From NCBI RefSeq assembly GCF_033542235.1, contig NZ_JAWRCU010000003.1, forward strand, positions 620,001 through 684,000: a stretch of 64,000 nucleotides of DNA, read 5' to 3'. The DNA is from JAWRCU01 sp033542235 (GTDB lineage Bacteria; Pseudomonadota; Alphaproteobacteria; Rhizobiales; Rhizobiaceae). Positions 8,121 through 17,527 of the stretch are shown here, one piece after another (the first letter of the stretch is position 1; the number at the start of each line of letters is the position of its first letter). The notes under the pieces are model-generated. The model was not told the DNA's origin and did not search any database. It worked only from the letters and a program-made list of their open reading frames with translations. Both the position numbers and the translations under genes were made by a program.

Positions 8121-9026
8121 ATGTCCATTCTCGTCGACAAGAATACGAAAGTCCTCGTCCAGGGCCTCACCGGCAAGACCGGCACTTTCCACACCGAGCA
8201 GGCGCTTGCCTATAACGGCACCAAGATGGTCGGCGGCATCCACCCCAAGAAGGGCGGAGAGACCTGGGGCTCGGTCGAAAGCGGCGCACAGCTGCCGATC
8301 TTCGCGACCGTGGCCGAAGGCAAGGAGAAGACCGGCGCAAACGCCTCCGTCATATACGTGCCGCCGGCGGGCGCGGCCGAGGCGATCATCGAGGCGATCG
8401 AGGCGGAGATTCCCCTGATCGTCTGTATCACCGAGGGTATCCCGGTGCTCGACATGGTGCGGGTCAAGGCCAAGCTCTTGAAGTCCAAGTCGCGGCTGCT
8501 CGGGCCGAACTGCCCCGGCGTGCTCACCCCCGACGAATGCAAGATCGGCATCATGCCCGGCAACATCTTCCGCAAGGGCTCCGTCGGTGTTGTTTCGCGC
8601 TCGGGAACGCTTACCTATGAGGCAGTGTTTCAGACGACCAACGAAGGACTCGGCCAGTCAACGGCTGTCGGCATCGGGGGAGACCCGGTCAAGGGGACCG
8701 AGTTCATCGACATACTCGAAATGTTCCTCGCAGATGATGAGACCAAGTCGATCATCATGATCGGCGAGATCGGCGGCTCGGCCGAAGAAGACGCCGCGCA
8801 GTTCCTGCGTGACGAGGCCAAGCGCGGCCGCAAGAAGCCGATGGCCGGCTTCATTGCAGGCCGCACGGCGCCGAAGGGCCGCACAATGGGCCATGCCGGC
8901 GCGGTGATCTCGGGCGGCAAGGGCGGCGCGGAAGACAAGATCGCGGCGATGGAGGCGGCGGGCATCCGCGTGTCGCCCTCGCCCGCGCGTCTCGGCAAGA
9001 CGTTGGTCGAGGCAATCAAGGGCTAG
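8121..9026 (+). CDS. sucD: Succinyl-CoA synthetase alpha subunit
   Basis: Alpha subunit with the CoA-binding Rossmann domain (VLVQGLTGKTGTFH, 11-24) and the phosphohistidine: H258 in TMGHAGAVISGGKG. At 301 residues it has the normal length. LLGPNCPGVLTP and MIGEIGGSAEEDAA are the standard ligase motifs. The ribosome-binding site TAGGAG overlaps the cupin stop codon. The TAG stop at 9024-9026 overlaps the first unit of an octamer repeat array that fills the gap to sucA. Confidence 0.98.
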   Translation: MSILVDKNTKVLVQGLTGKTGTFHTEQALAYNGTKMVGGIHPKKGGETWGSVESGAQLPIFATVAEGKEKTGANASVIYVPPAGAAEAIIEAIEAEIPLIVCITEGIPVLDMVRVKAKLLKSKSRLLGPNCPGVLTPDECKIGIMPGNIFRKGSVGVVSRSGTLTYEAVFQTTNEGLGQSTAVGIGGDPVKGTEFIDILEMFLADDETKSIIMIGEIGGSAEEDAAQFLRDEAKRGRKKPMAGFIAGRTAPKGRTMGHAGAVISGGKGGAEDKIAAMEAAGIRVSPSPARLGKTLVEAIKG

Positions 9027-9118
9027 GGGAGTAAGGGAATAGGGGAGTAAGGCAGTAGGGAAATAGGTCGCCGATGAGTTCAACATATTCCCCTACTCCC
9101 TTATTCCCCTACTCCCCT
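9025..9118 (+). repeat. Octamer array forming a large imperfect palindrome, sucD-sucA gap
   Basis: The left arm (9025-9067) is five 8-bp units of the type AGGGGAGT/AAGGGAAT, then AGG. The right arm (9087-9118) is four units of the complementary type ATTCCCCT/ACTCCCTT. A 19-bp centre separates them. Because each arm is itself periodic, several pairing registers are possible. The array starts inside the sucD stop codon. Similar arrays lie at 26915-27020 and 37508-37623. Confidence 0.85.
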
Positions 9119-9159
9119 ATTGAATAGGAGCGGAGCGCAAGGCTCCGGTAAGAACAAAG

Positions 9160-12147
9160 ATGTCACGGCAAGACCAGGCCAACGACCGTTTCTCTGTCAC
9201 GTCGTTCCTCTATGGCGGCAACGCTGCCTATATCGAGGAGCTCCAGGCGAGCTACGAGAAAGATCCCTCCTCGGTGAACGAGGAGTGGCGGGAGTTCTTC
9301 GCAGCGCTCGCTGACGACGCGGCCGACGTGAAGAAGAACGCTGAAGGCGCATCGTGGAAGCTGCGCAACTGGCCGATCCAGGCGAATGGCGAGCTGGTCT
9401 CCGCGCTCGACGGCAACTGGACCTTGGTCGAGAAGCACATCGAAAAGAAGGTCAAGGACAAGGCCGTCGCCAACGGCCAGGTCATGTCCCAGGATGAGGT
9501 GCATCAGGCGACCCGCGATTCGGTGCGCGCCATCATGATGATCCGCGCCTTCCGCATGCGCGGTCACCTGCATGCCAATCTCGATCCGCTTGGCCTTGCC
9601 AAGCCGCTCGAGGACTACAACGAGCTCTCCCCCGAGAATTACGGATTCACCGAGGCCGACTACGACCGGCCGATCTTCCTGGACAACGTCCTCGGTCTCG
9701 AGTTCGCCACCATCCGGCAGATGCTCGAGATCCTGACCCGGACATACTGCTCGACGCTTGGCGTGGAGTTCATGCACATCTCCTCGCCCGAGGAGAAGGC
9801 TTGGATTCAGGAGCGCATCGAAGGGCCTGACAAGGGCATCGCGTTCACCGACAATGGCAAGCGTGCGATCCTGCAGAAGCTGATCGAGGCGGAAGGCTTC
9901 GAGCAGTTCATCGACGTCAAATACAAGGGCACCAAGCGCTTTGGCCTCGACGGCGGCGAATCGCTGATCCCGGCGCTTGAGCAGATCATCAAGCGCGGCG
10001 GCCAGCTCGGCATGAAGGAGATCGTGCTCGGCATGGCCCATCGCGGCCGCCTCAACGTCCTCTCTCAGGTCATGGGCAAGCCGCACCGCGCCATCTTCCA
10101 CGAGTTCAAGGGCGGCTCCGCCGCTCCGGACGACGTCGAGGGTTCGGGCGACGTGAAGTACCATCTCGGCGCCTCGTCGGACCGCGAGTTCGACAGCAAT
10201 AAGGTACACCTGTCGCTCACCGCCAACCCCTCGCATCTGGAGATCGTCGACCCGGTCGTCATGGGCAAGGCGCGCGCCAAGCAGGACCAGCTCTTCGGCC
10301 GCACCCGCGAGGAGATTGTACCGCTCGACGAGCGCGCCAAGGTGCTGCCGCTGCTGATCCACGGGGATGCGGCGTTTGCCGGCCAGGGCGTGGTCGCCGA
10401 GATCCTCGGCCTGTCCGGCCTGCGCGGGCATCGCGTCGCCGGCACGCTGCACGTCATCATCAACAACCAGATCGGCTTCACCACCAATCCGCGCTTCTCG
10501 CGCTCCTCGCCCTATCCGTCGGACGTGGCCAAGATGATCGAGGCGCCGATCTTTCATGTGAACGGCGACGATCCGGAAGCCGTGGTCTATGCGGCCAAGA
10601 TCGCGATCGAGTTCCGCATGAAGTTCCACAAGCCGGTGGTCATCGACATGTTCTGCTATCGGCGCTTCGGTCACAATGAGGGCGACGAGCCGGCCTTCAC
10701 GCAGCCGATCATGTACCGCACGATCCGCTCGCATAAGTCGGCGCTGCAGCTCTATGCAGACAAGCTGATCAGCGAAGGGCTGATCGCGAGCGCGGATATC
10801 GACAAGATGAAGGCCGACTGGCGCGCGCATCTGGAGTCGGAATTCGAGGTCGGCCAGCACTACAAGCCGAACAAGGCCGACTGGCTGGACGGCGCCTGGT
10901 CCGGCCTGCGCACCGCCGACAATCAGGACGAGCAGCGCCGCGGCAAGACCGCCGTGCCGATTAAGACGCTGAAGGAGATCGGCAAGAAGCTCACCGAGGT
11001 TCCCAAGGGTTTCGAAGTCCACAAGACCATCGGCCGCTTCCTCGACAATCGCCGCACGGCAATCGAATCGGGTGAGGGCATCGACTGGGCGACGGCGGAG
11101 GCGCTTGCCTTCGGTTCGATCCTCCTCGAAGGCAATCCGATCCGCCTTTCGGGGCAGGATTCCGAGCGCGGCACCTTCTCGCAACGCCATTCGGTTCTCT
11201 ACGACCAGCGCGACGAGACCCGCTATATTCCGCTCAACAATCTGTCGCCAGCGCAAGCCGGCTACGAGGTTATCAATTCGATGCTCTCGGAAGAGGCGGT
11301 GCTCGGCTTCGAATACGGCTATTCGCTCGCCGAGCCGCGCGCGCTGACGCTGTGGGAGGCACAGTTCGGCGACTTCGCCAACGGCGCTCAGGTGGTGTTC
11401 GACCAGTTCATCTCTTCGGGCGAGCGCAAATGGCTGAGAATGTCGGGGCTCGTCTGCCTCTTGCCGCATGGCTATGAGGGCCAGGGGCCGGAGCACTCCT
11501 CGGCGAGACTGGAGCGCTTCCTGCAGCTTTGCGCCGAAGACAACATGCAGGTGGCCAACGTTACCACGCCGGCTAATTATTTCCACATCCTGCGTCGTCA
11601 ATTGAAGCGGGACTTCCGCAAGCCGCTCATCCTGATGACGCCGAAGTCGCTGCTGCGTCATAAGCGGGCGGTCTCGACCATGGCGGAAATTTCCGGCGAG
11701 AGCTCGTTCCATCGCCTGTTGTGGGACGACGCGCAGCTGCTTCCCAACCAGCCGATCAAGCTGGTCAAGGATTCCAAGATCCGTCGCGTCGTGATGTGCT
11801 CGGGCAAGGTCTATTACGACCTTTACGAGGAGCGTGAGAAGCGCGGCATCAACGACATCTACCTACTGCGTGTCGAGCAGCTCTATCCGTTCCCGGCCAA
11901 GGCGCTGATCAACGAGCTGTCGCGCTTCCGCAATGCGGAGATGACGTGGTGCCAGGAGGAGCCCAAGAACATGGGCGCCTGGTCGTTCATCGACCCCTAT
12001 CTGGAATGGGTGCTCGCCCATATCGACGCCAAGCACCAGCGCGTGCGTTACACCGGCCGCCCGGCTTCAGCCTCGCCGGCGACCGGGCTGATGTCAAAAC
12101 ATCTCGAGCAGCTATCGGCGCTGCTCGAGGACGCACTCGGCGAATAG
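9160..12147 (+). CDS. sucA: 2-oxoglutarate dehydrogenase E1 component
   Basis: Thiamine-diphosphate-dependent decarboxylase of the 2-oxoglutarate dehydrogenase complex; it passes the succinyl group to the lipoyl arm of SucB. It has 995 residues, normal for the family. The N-terminal SucB-binding segment is SFLYGGNAAYIEELQ; further motifs are KRFGLDGGESLIPAL, GMAHRGRLNVL, HGDAAFAGQGVVAE (diphosphate/Mg site), FCYRRFGHNEGDEP and GYEGQGPEHSSARLERFL. The ribosome-binding site is weak (GGTAAGAAC), and the octamer palindrome just upstream could affect translation relative to sucD. Confidence 0.98.
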   Translation: MSRQDQANDRFSVTSFLYGGNAAYIEELQASYEKDPSSVNEEWREFFAALADDAADVKKNAEGASWKLRNWPIQANGELVSALDGNWTLVEKHIEKKVKDKAVANGQVMSQDEVHQATRDSVRAIMMIRAFRMRGHLHANLDPLGLAKPLEDYNELSPENYGFTEADYDRPIFLDNVLGLEFATIRQMLEILTRTYCSTLGVEFMHISSPEEKAWIQERIEGPDKGIAFTDNGKRAILQKLIEAEGFEQFIDVKYKGTKRFGLDGGESLIPALEQIIKRGGQLGMKEIVLGMAHRGRLNVLSQVMGKPHRAIFHEFKGGSAAPDDVEGSGDVKYHLGASSDREFDSNKVHLSLTANPSHLEIVDPVVMGKARAKQDQLFGRTREEIVPLDERAKVLPLLIHGDAAFAGQGVVAEILGLSGLRGHRVAGTLHVIINNQIGFTTNPRFSRSSPYPSDVAKMIEAPIFHVNGDDPEAVVYAAKIAIEFRMKFHKPVVIDMFCYRRFGHNEGDEPAFTQPIMYRTIRSHKSALQLYADKLISEGLIASADIDKMKADWRAHLESEFEVGQHYKPNKADWLDGAWSGLRTADNQDEQRRGKTAVPIKTLKEIGKKLTEVPKGFEVHKTIGRFLDNRRTAIESGEGIDWATAEALAFGSILLEGNPIRLSGQDSERGTFSQRHSVLYDQRDETRYIPLNNLSPAQAGYEVINSMLSEEAVLGFEYGYSLAEPRALTLWEAQFGDFANGAQVVFDQFISSGERKWLRMSGLVCLLPHGYEGQGPEHSSARLERFLQLCAEDNMQVANVTTPANYFHILRRQLKRDFRKPLILMTPKSLLRHKRAVSTMAEISGESSFHRLLWDDAQLLPNQPIKLVKDSKIRRVVMCSGKVYYDLYEEREKRGINDIYLLRVEQLYPFPAKALINELSRFRNAEMTWCQEEPKNMGAWSFIDPYLEWVLAHIDAKHQRVRYTGRPASASPATGLMSKHLEQLSALLEDALGE

Positions 12148-12183
12148 ACTTGAAACAGCGAATTTGAGGAACGGAAACCACCA

Positions 12184-13482
<1,299 letters not shown>

Positions 13483-13501
13483 GGGGAGCATGCATCCGTC
13501 C

Positions 13502-13530
13502 AGCTCATCGGCATGATTGGATGAGCTTTT
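13502..13530 (+). terminator. Intrinsic terminator after sucB
   Basis: Perfect 8-bp stem AGCTCATC / GATGAGCT with a 10-base loop, running directly into TTTT, 20 bp after the sucB stop codon. It marks the end of the mdh-suc transcription unit. Confidence 0.8.
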
Positions 13531-13542
13531 GTCGCAGCGTTG

Positions 13543-13587
13543 CCGCAACGCGGAGCAGGAAGCACTTGAAGCTTCGCCGCGTTGTGG
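13543..13587 (+). other. Second stem-loop in the sucB-MAPEG gap
   Basis: Arms CCGCAACGCGG (13543-13553) and CCGCGTTGTGG (13577-13587) pair over 11 bp with one G-U, and an inner GGAAGC/GCTTC pair extends it. No T-run follows, so it is not a plain terminator; a small structured RNA, a leader element or a short palindromic repeat are all possible. Confidence 0.4.
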
Positions 13588-13632
13588 AATGGTGATGGTT
13601 GAGCTTCGCCTGATTTCCATGGGAGGGATGGG

Positions 13633-14034
13633 ATGGAAACCGCTGCTGCTTCGACCGAAATCACCGTGCTCATCTGGAGCGTTGTTCTCCTCTTGGCGCA
13701 GATCGTTGCGCAGGCCGTCGCCATTTACGACTTCGGCCCAAAATATCTGTTCAGCTCCAGGGACGAGGAACGTCGGCCGAACGTTCTCGCCGGCCGTCTC
13801 TATCGCGCGCTTAAGAACCTGCTCGAAACCTACCCCGCTTTCATCGCCCTCGCACTGGCGCTCGTGGTCACCGGCAAGGCCGGCGGCAGCGCGGCCACTG
13901 GCGCCTGGCTCTGGCTCGCAGCGCGGGTCGTCTATGTGCTTCTCTATGCCGCGGGTGTGCCGGTCCTGCGAACGCTTGCCTGGATCGTGTCATTCGTCGG
14001 GCTGCTCATGATGCTTGCGCGGCTGGCCGCCTGA
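13633..14034 (+). CDS. MAPEG-family membrane protein
   Basis: A 133-residue integral membrane protein with about four hydrophobic helices. The signature region RALKNLLETYPAFIALALAL and the following ARVVYVLLYAAGVPVLRTL match bacterial MAPEG proteins (membrane-associated eicosanoid/glutathione metabolism superfamily). The bacterial members are mostly uncharacterised; some conjugate glutathione to hydrophobic compounds. GGGAGGGATGGG precedes the ATG. The stop overlaps the next start by one base (TGATG), so the two genes are translationally coupled. Confidence 0.85.
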   Translation: METAAASTEITVLIWSVVLLLAQIVAQAVAIYDFGPKYLFSSRDEERRPNVLAGRLYRALKNLLETYPAFIALALALVVTGKAGGSAATGAWLWLAARVVYVLLYAAGVPVLRTLAWIVSFVGLLMMLARLAA

Positions 14035-14882
14035 TGCCGCGCCAACCGAACCGAGAGCCCGGACAGAAGAAGAGCAGACGGCACTTGCGGCGGCTGTCCG
14101 ATATCGGCCGCACCACCTGCGCTTTGACCGCGACGTTGCTGTTTCTGCTTCTGCCAGCCCCGGCGGAGTCGGATTCCGTCCCGGATTACAGGCTCGACGC
14201 CGAGAGTCTTGCCGTCGCCTTCGCTGCTTATGCCGACAGCGTGGCCGAGCTGCACCAGTTCCTGACCGCTTGCACTGCAGCTGATGGGTCGAATTGGGAC
14301 CAGTCCGTGGGACTGCTTTCAGCGACAATGCAGGGGGCCGGTCTGGAACAGTCGGAGATCGAGGCCGTCGGAAAGCGGCTGACGGCTGGCGCCACCGCAA
14401 CCTACGACTGCGCGAGCGAGGTCGCGAAGGCGCGGCTGCAGCAGGAGGCGCCGAAGGACTGGGTGGAATTCCACAAGGATTCGCTCGCCAATCTTGGTGT
14501 CGAGATCGCAATGCCGGTACCGCAGACCGATACGCGCCTCGCCGCCATACGCGCCATTTTCGCAAGGCACATACCGGACCAGGCCCGCATGCTGAACTGC
14601 ACGGCGCTGGTCACAGCACGCTGGTTCCCGGCAGCTTACCACGATTGGGAAGGTGTCGTGCACCAGGCTGGGGACGCGATGACCGCCGCAGGCTTCGACG
14701 AGGAGACGGTTGCCTCCGTGATCGATCCGGCGCGTGCCAGGAACCTGATGAGACCCGTCGCCGATCGACAGGCGGCCATCGCCGACTGCCTGGCCGATGA
14801 CGGATGGATGAGGCGCTACGCCGATTTCAGTTCGTTTACACTGGGAGGCGAGGTCAGCGAGGCGCTCGCGGCCAAGCCTTGA
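14034..14882 (+). CDS. Secreted protein of unknown function with an internal duplication
   Basis: Not recognised as a named family. It has 282 residues: a very basic N-terminus (1-22), one hydrophobic segment (about 28-42, ending LLPAPAES) that looks like a signal peptide or anchor, and an alpha-helical exported region. Two parts resemble each other: C80...W88...M99...AG(101-102)...C126 and C189...W205...M216...AG(219-220)...C252. The W-to-M spacing is 11 in both, and the acidic helix after AG (LEQSEIEAV versus FDEETVASV) also matches. Two disulfides are plausible. The start overlaps the MAPEG stop, so the partner context is membrane lipid or thiol chemistry. Confidence 0.7.
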   Translation: MPRQPNREPGQKKSRRHLRRLSDIGRTTCALTATLLFLLLPAPAESDSVPDYRLDAESLAVAFAAYADSVAELHQFLTACTAADGSNWDQSVGLLSATMQGAGLEQSEIEAVGKRLTAGATATYDCASEVAKARLQQEAPKDWVEFHKDSLANLGVEIAMPVPQTDTRLAAIRAIFARHIPDQARMLNCTALVTARWFPAAYHDWEGVVHQAGDAMTAAGFDEETVASVIDPARARNLMRPVADRQAAIADCLADDGWMRRYADFSSFTLGGEVSEALAAKP

Positions 14883-15005
14883 CCGCCGCCGCAATTTCGC
14901 ATCGGAGGGTTGCCAGGAAAGCATCGTTGCGGCATGGCAACCCTGCGCCGCCGACCATACCTTCCACGCGGTGTACGGCCTGACAGCAATGAGGAATCGA
15001 GAGCG

Positions 15006-16415
15006 ATGGCTTCTTATGACGTTGTGGTGATCGGGTCGGGGCCTGGCGGTTATGTCTGTGCCATTAAGGCGGCGCAGCTCGGCCTGAAGGTCGCCGTGGT
15101 CGAGAAGCGGGAGACCTTCGGGGGCACCTGCCTCAACATCGGCTGCATCCCGTCCAAAGCGCTGCTCCACGCGTCGGAGATTTTCGCCGAGGCCGGCCAC
15201 AGCTTCGGTGAGCTAGGTGTGGAAATCGCAAACCCGAAGCTCAACCTCCAGAAGATGTTGGCGCACAAGGATGCGACGGTCACTGCCAACGTCAACGGTG
15301 TCGCCTTCCTATTCAAGAAGAACAAGATCGAGGCACTGCGCGGCACCGGCAGGATCATCGCCGCCGGAAAGGTCTCGGTCACCGGGGAAGACGGTACGGT
15401 CGAGGAAATCGAGGCGAAGAACATCGTCGTTGCGACGGGCTCTGATGTCGCCGGCATTCCCGGCGTCGAGCTTGAGTTCGACGAGAAGGTCATTGTCTCC
15501 TCGACCGGCGCGCTCGAGCTTGCCAAGGTGCCGGCTAGCATGATTGTGGTCGGCGGCGGCGTCATCGGCCTGGAGCTCGGCTCGGTCTGGGCGCGGCTCG
15601 GCTCCAAGGTGACCGTGGTCGAATATCTCGACACGATCCTGGGCGGCATGGATGGCGAGGTCGCCAAGCAGCTGCAGCGCATGCTTGCCAAGCAGGGCAT
15701 CGAGTTCAAGCTCGGCTGCAAAGTCACCGCCGTGACGAAAAGCAAGAAGGGCGCGGCTGTAACCTTCGAACCGGTGAAGGGCGGCGATGCCGAAACCATT
15801 TCCGGCGACGTCGTGCTGGTCGCTACCGGCCGCAAGCCATACACCGAGGGGCTGGGACTTGCCGAGGCTGGCGTAGCGCTCGACGAACGCGGCCGCATCA
15901 AGGTCGATGGGCACCTGCGCACCAATGTCGAAGGAATCTATGCGATCGGCGACGTGATCGCCGGGCCGATGCTGGCGCACAAGGCCGAGGACGAGGGCGT
16001 GGCGGTCGCCGAGATGATTGCCGGCCAGGCCGGCCATGTGAATTATGAGGTGATCCCGAGTGTCGTTTACACAAGCCCGGAAGTGGCCTCGGTCGGCAAG
16101 ACCGAGGAGGAATTGAAAGCCGCGGGCGTCGCCTACAAGACCGGCAAATTCCCGTTCAGCGCCAACGGCAGGGCGCGCGCCATGCTGAAGACCGAAGGCT
16201 TCGTCAAGATCCTCGCCGACCAGAAGACCGATCGGGTTCTTGGCGCTCACATCGTCGGCTTCGGTGCCGGGGAGCTCATCCAGGAGGCTTCGGTGCTGAT
16301 GGAATTCGGCGGCTCTTCCGAAGATCTCGCCCGCACCTGCCACCCGCACCCGACCATGTCGGAATCGGTGAAGGAAGCCGCACTCGCCGCATTCTTCAAG
16401 CCGATCCACATCTGA
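15006..16415 (+). CDS. lpdA: Dihydrolipoyl dehydrogenase (E3)
   Basis: FAD flavoprotein that reoxidises the dihydrolipoyl groups of SucB with NAD. At 469 residues it has FAD motif VVIGSGPGGYVCAI (7-20), redox disulfide C42/C47 in GGTCLNIGCIPS, NAD motif VVGGGVIGLELGSVW and the C-terminal His-Glu active site in HPHPTMSE. The start at 15006 is chosen from the family N-terminus (MASYDVVVIGSG); the reading open from 14910 adds 32 unrelated residues. It is separated from sucB by a terminator and two membrane/secreted genes, so it has its own promoter and probably serves several dehydrogenase complexes. Confidence 0.97.
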   Translation: MASYDVVVIGSGPGGYVCAIKAAQLGLKVAVVEKRETFGGTCLNIGCIPSKALLHASEIFAEAGHSFGELGVEIANPKLNLQKMLAHKDATVTANVNGVAFLFKKNKIEALRGTGRIIAAGKVSVTGEDGTVEEIEAKNIVVATGSDVAGIPGVELEFDEKVIVSSTGALELAKVPASMIVVGGGVIGLELGSVWARLGSKVTVVEYLDTILGGMDGEVAKQLQRMLAKQGIEFKLGCKVTAVTKSKKGAAVTFEPVKGGDAETISGDVVLVATGRKPYTEGLGLAEAGVALDERGRIKVDGHLRTNVEGIYAIGDVIAGPMLAHKAEDEGVAVAEMIAGQAGHVNYEVIPSVVYTSPEVASVGKTEEELKAAGVAYKTGKFPFSANGRARAMLKTEGFVKILADQKTDRVLGAHIVGFGAGELIQEASVLMEFGGSSEDLARTCHPHPTMSESVKEAALAAFFKPIHI

Positions 16416-16464
16416 GGCAACTCGCGGGGGCGAGCATTATAGCGTCTGCAATTCTCCCAGCTCA

Positions 16465-16648
16465 GCGCTGCCCCTCACCCTTACCCTCTCCCCGTAAAGG
16501 ACTGTAAAGGACGGGGAGTGGGGGTCATCAGCGTCGCCGTTAATCTCTCCCCGGGTCGAATGCTTTGCAGAAAGAGCGGGGCGGGGGGACGTCTCAGAAC
16601 CCCTCTCCCCGTTTTTCACGGGGAGAGGGTGAGAGCGAGGGGCAGCGC
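16465..16648 (+). repeat. Long palindromic intergenic element after lpdA
   Basis: A left arm at 16465-16497 (GCGCTGCCCCTCACCC then ACCCTCTCCCCG) is mirrored by a right arm at 16617-16648 (CGGGGAGAGGGTGAG then GAGGGGCAGCGC), with about 120 bp between that contain further CTCTCCCCG and GGGGAG blocks. This is typical of rhizobial REP/RPE-like elements placed between genes. It holds no credible coding sequence. Confidence 0.75.
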
Positions 16649-16670
16649 CAACCTAAAACTAGGGGCCACC

Positions 16671-17015
16671 TTATTGAGCCGGCTGAGTGCTCGGCGGAGT
16701 GGCAGGCGCCGGAGCAGGCTCGCCCGGTGTCGTTGCGGTCGCCGGCGGACTGGCCGGTGGGGCCGTCGTCTCCGTCATGCCCGATCCGAAGATGTAGAAG
16801 GCGATAGCCGCCAGTATGACGATTGCGGCCGCGATCATCAGACCGCTGCCGCCGGTGCCGCGGGCATATTCCGCGTTGCGGAGAGCGGCTTCAGGATCGC
16901 GACTCTCAGTCGTCAGCGGGTCGGGCCCGAGTGGATCCACCCGTGGCGCCAAATTGGCCGGATCGTCCTGAGGACGCGGCGGATCGAAATCGTACTTGCG
17001 TGCGGGTTCAGCCAT
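16671..17015 (-). CDS. Small single-span membrane protein, hypothetical
   Basis: A 114-residue protein with a hydrophilic, Pro/Asp-rich N-terminal half (DFDPPRPQDDPANLAPRVDP), one transmembrane helix (about residues 58-77, LMIAAAIVILAAIAFYIFGS) and a Pro/Ala/Thr-rich tail likely in the periplasm. No enzymatic motif. Such low-complexity single-span proteins recur in rhizobia without known function. The opening MAEPARKYDFDPP supports the start at 17015. Confidence 0.7.
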   Translation of the reverse strand: MAEPARKYDFDPPRPQDDPANLAPRVDPLGPDPLTTESRDPEAALRNAEYARGTGGSGLMIAAAIVILAAIAFYIFGSGMTETTAPPASPPATATTPGEPAPAPATPPSTQPAQ

Positions 17016-17091
17016 GGCATTTCTCCATCAACTACATGTAATCGGATGCATGATGATGGCAAAACGCAGCCGGTCTGGATCGGTTTCACGA

Positions 17092-17152
17092 AAGCATGAT
17101 CACGAACCAAGGTCAGTGCAGCAAACTTTGCAGAATTTTCCGAAAAGATCGG
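17092..17152 (+). repeat. Intergenic repeat, GCATGAT family (copy 1)
   Basis: It starts AAGCATGATCACGAACCAA, continues through GTGCAGCAAA and ends near GAAAAGATC. The same order of blocks recurs at 23156-23220 (AAGCATGATGCCGAACCAA, then GTGCAGCAAG, then GTTGCAG). Rhizobial genomes carry many such GCATGATC-ended palindromes. Confidence 0.55.
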
Positions 17153-17232
17153 GCTGAAAGACAAACGACTGGGGCGGAATGCATCACTCCGCCCCAGCTC
17201 ATTCTGCACTGTCGCGCGGTCTGGCCTCGAAG

Positions 17233-17451
17233 CTACTTGGTTTCGGCCGGAGAGACGGCCTTGTCTTTCTTCACGACGACCGTGGACTGCGTCGACTGAG
17301 AGTTCGGCATCGACATGTTCTTCTGGCCGTCGGTGGCCGTGCTTGCCACCTTCATCTCATCCACCTTGGAGGCGGTCTGATGGAAATCGCAGGCACTTGC
17401 CTGTGCGGCCGCGAGGCCGAGCGACGCCGCGAGGATCGGAAGTCTGGTCAT
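17233..17451 (-). CDS. Small secreted protein, hypothetical
   Basis: A 72-residue protein with an N-terminal signal peptide (MTRLPILAASLGLAAAQASA) and a short mature part with one Cys (CDFHQTASKVDEMKVA) followed by Ser/Thr/Lys-rich sequence. The start at 17451 has GGAG about 7 bases upstream; the longer frame to 17514 lacks one. Function unknown. Confidence 0.7.
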   Translation of the reverse strand: MTRLPILAASLGLAAAQASACDFHQTASKVDEMKVASTATDGQKNMSMPNSQSTQSTVVVKKDKAVSPAETK

Positions 17452-17527
17452 TCCCGTCTCCTTCGTTTCGCGAGGCGGGAAAGATAGCAGAGATGCCGAC
17501 GCCGGCAAAATCACGCTTTACGCAGGG

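Noticed and set aside
9025..9118. Octamer array as a CRISPR array
   Set aside because: Units are 8 bp without spacers and there are no cas genes.
9163..11712. Minus-strand 849-codon open frame opposite sucA
   Set aside because: Antisense shadow of sucA; composition (Arg/Leu/His rich) is that of a reverse-read GC-rich gene and no domain is visible.
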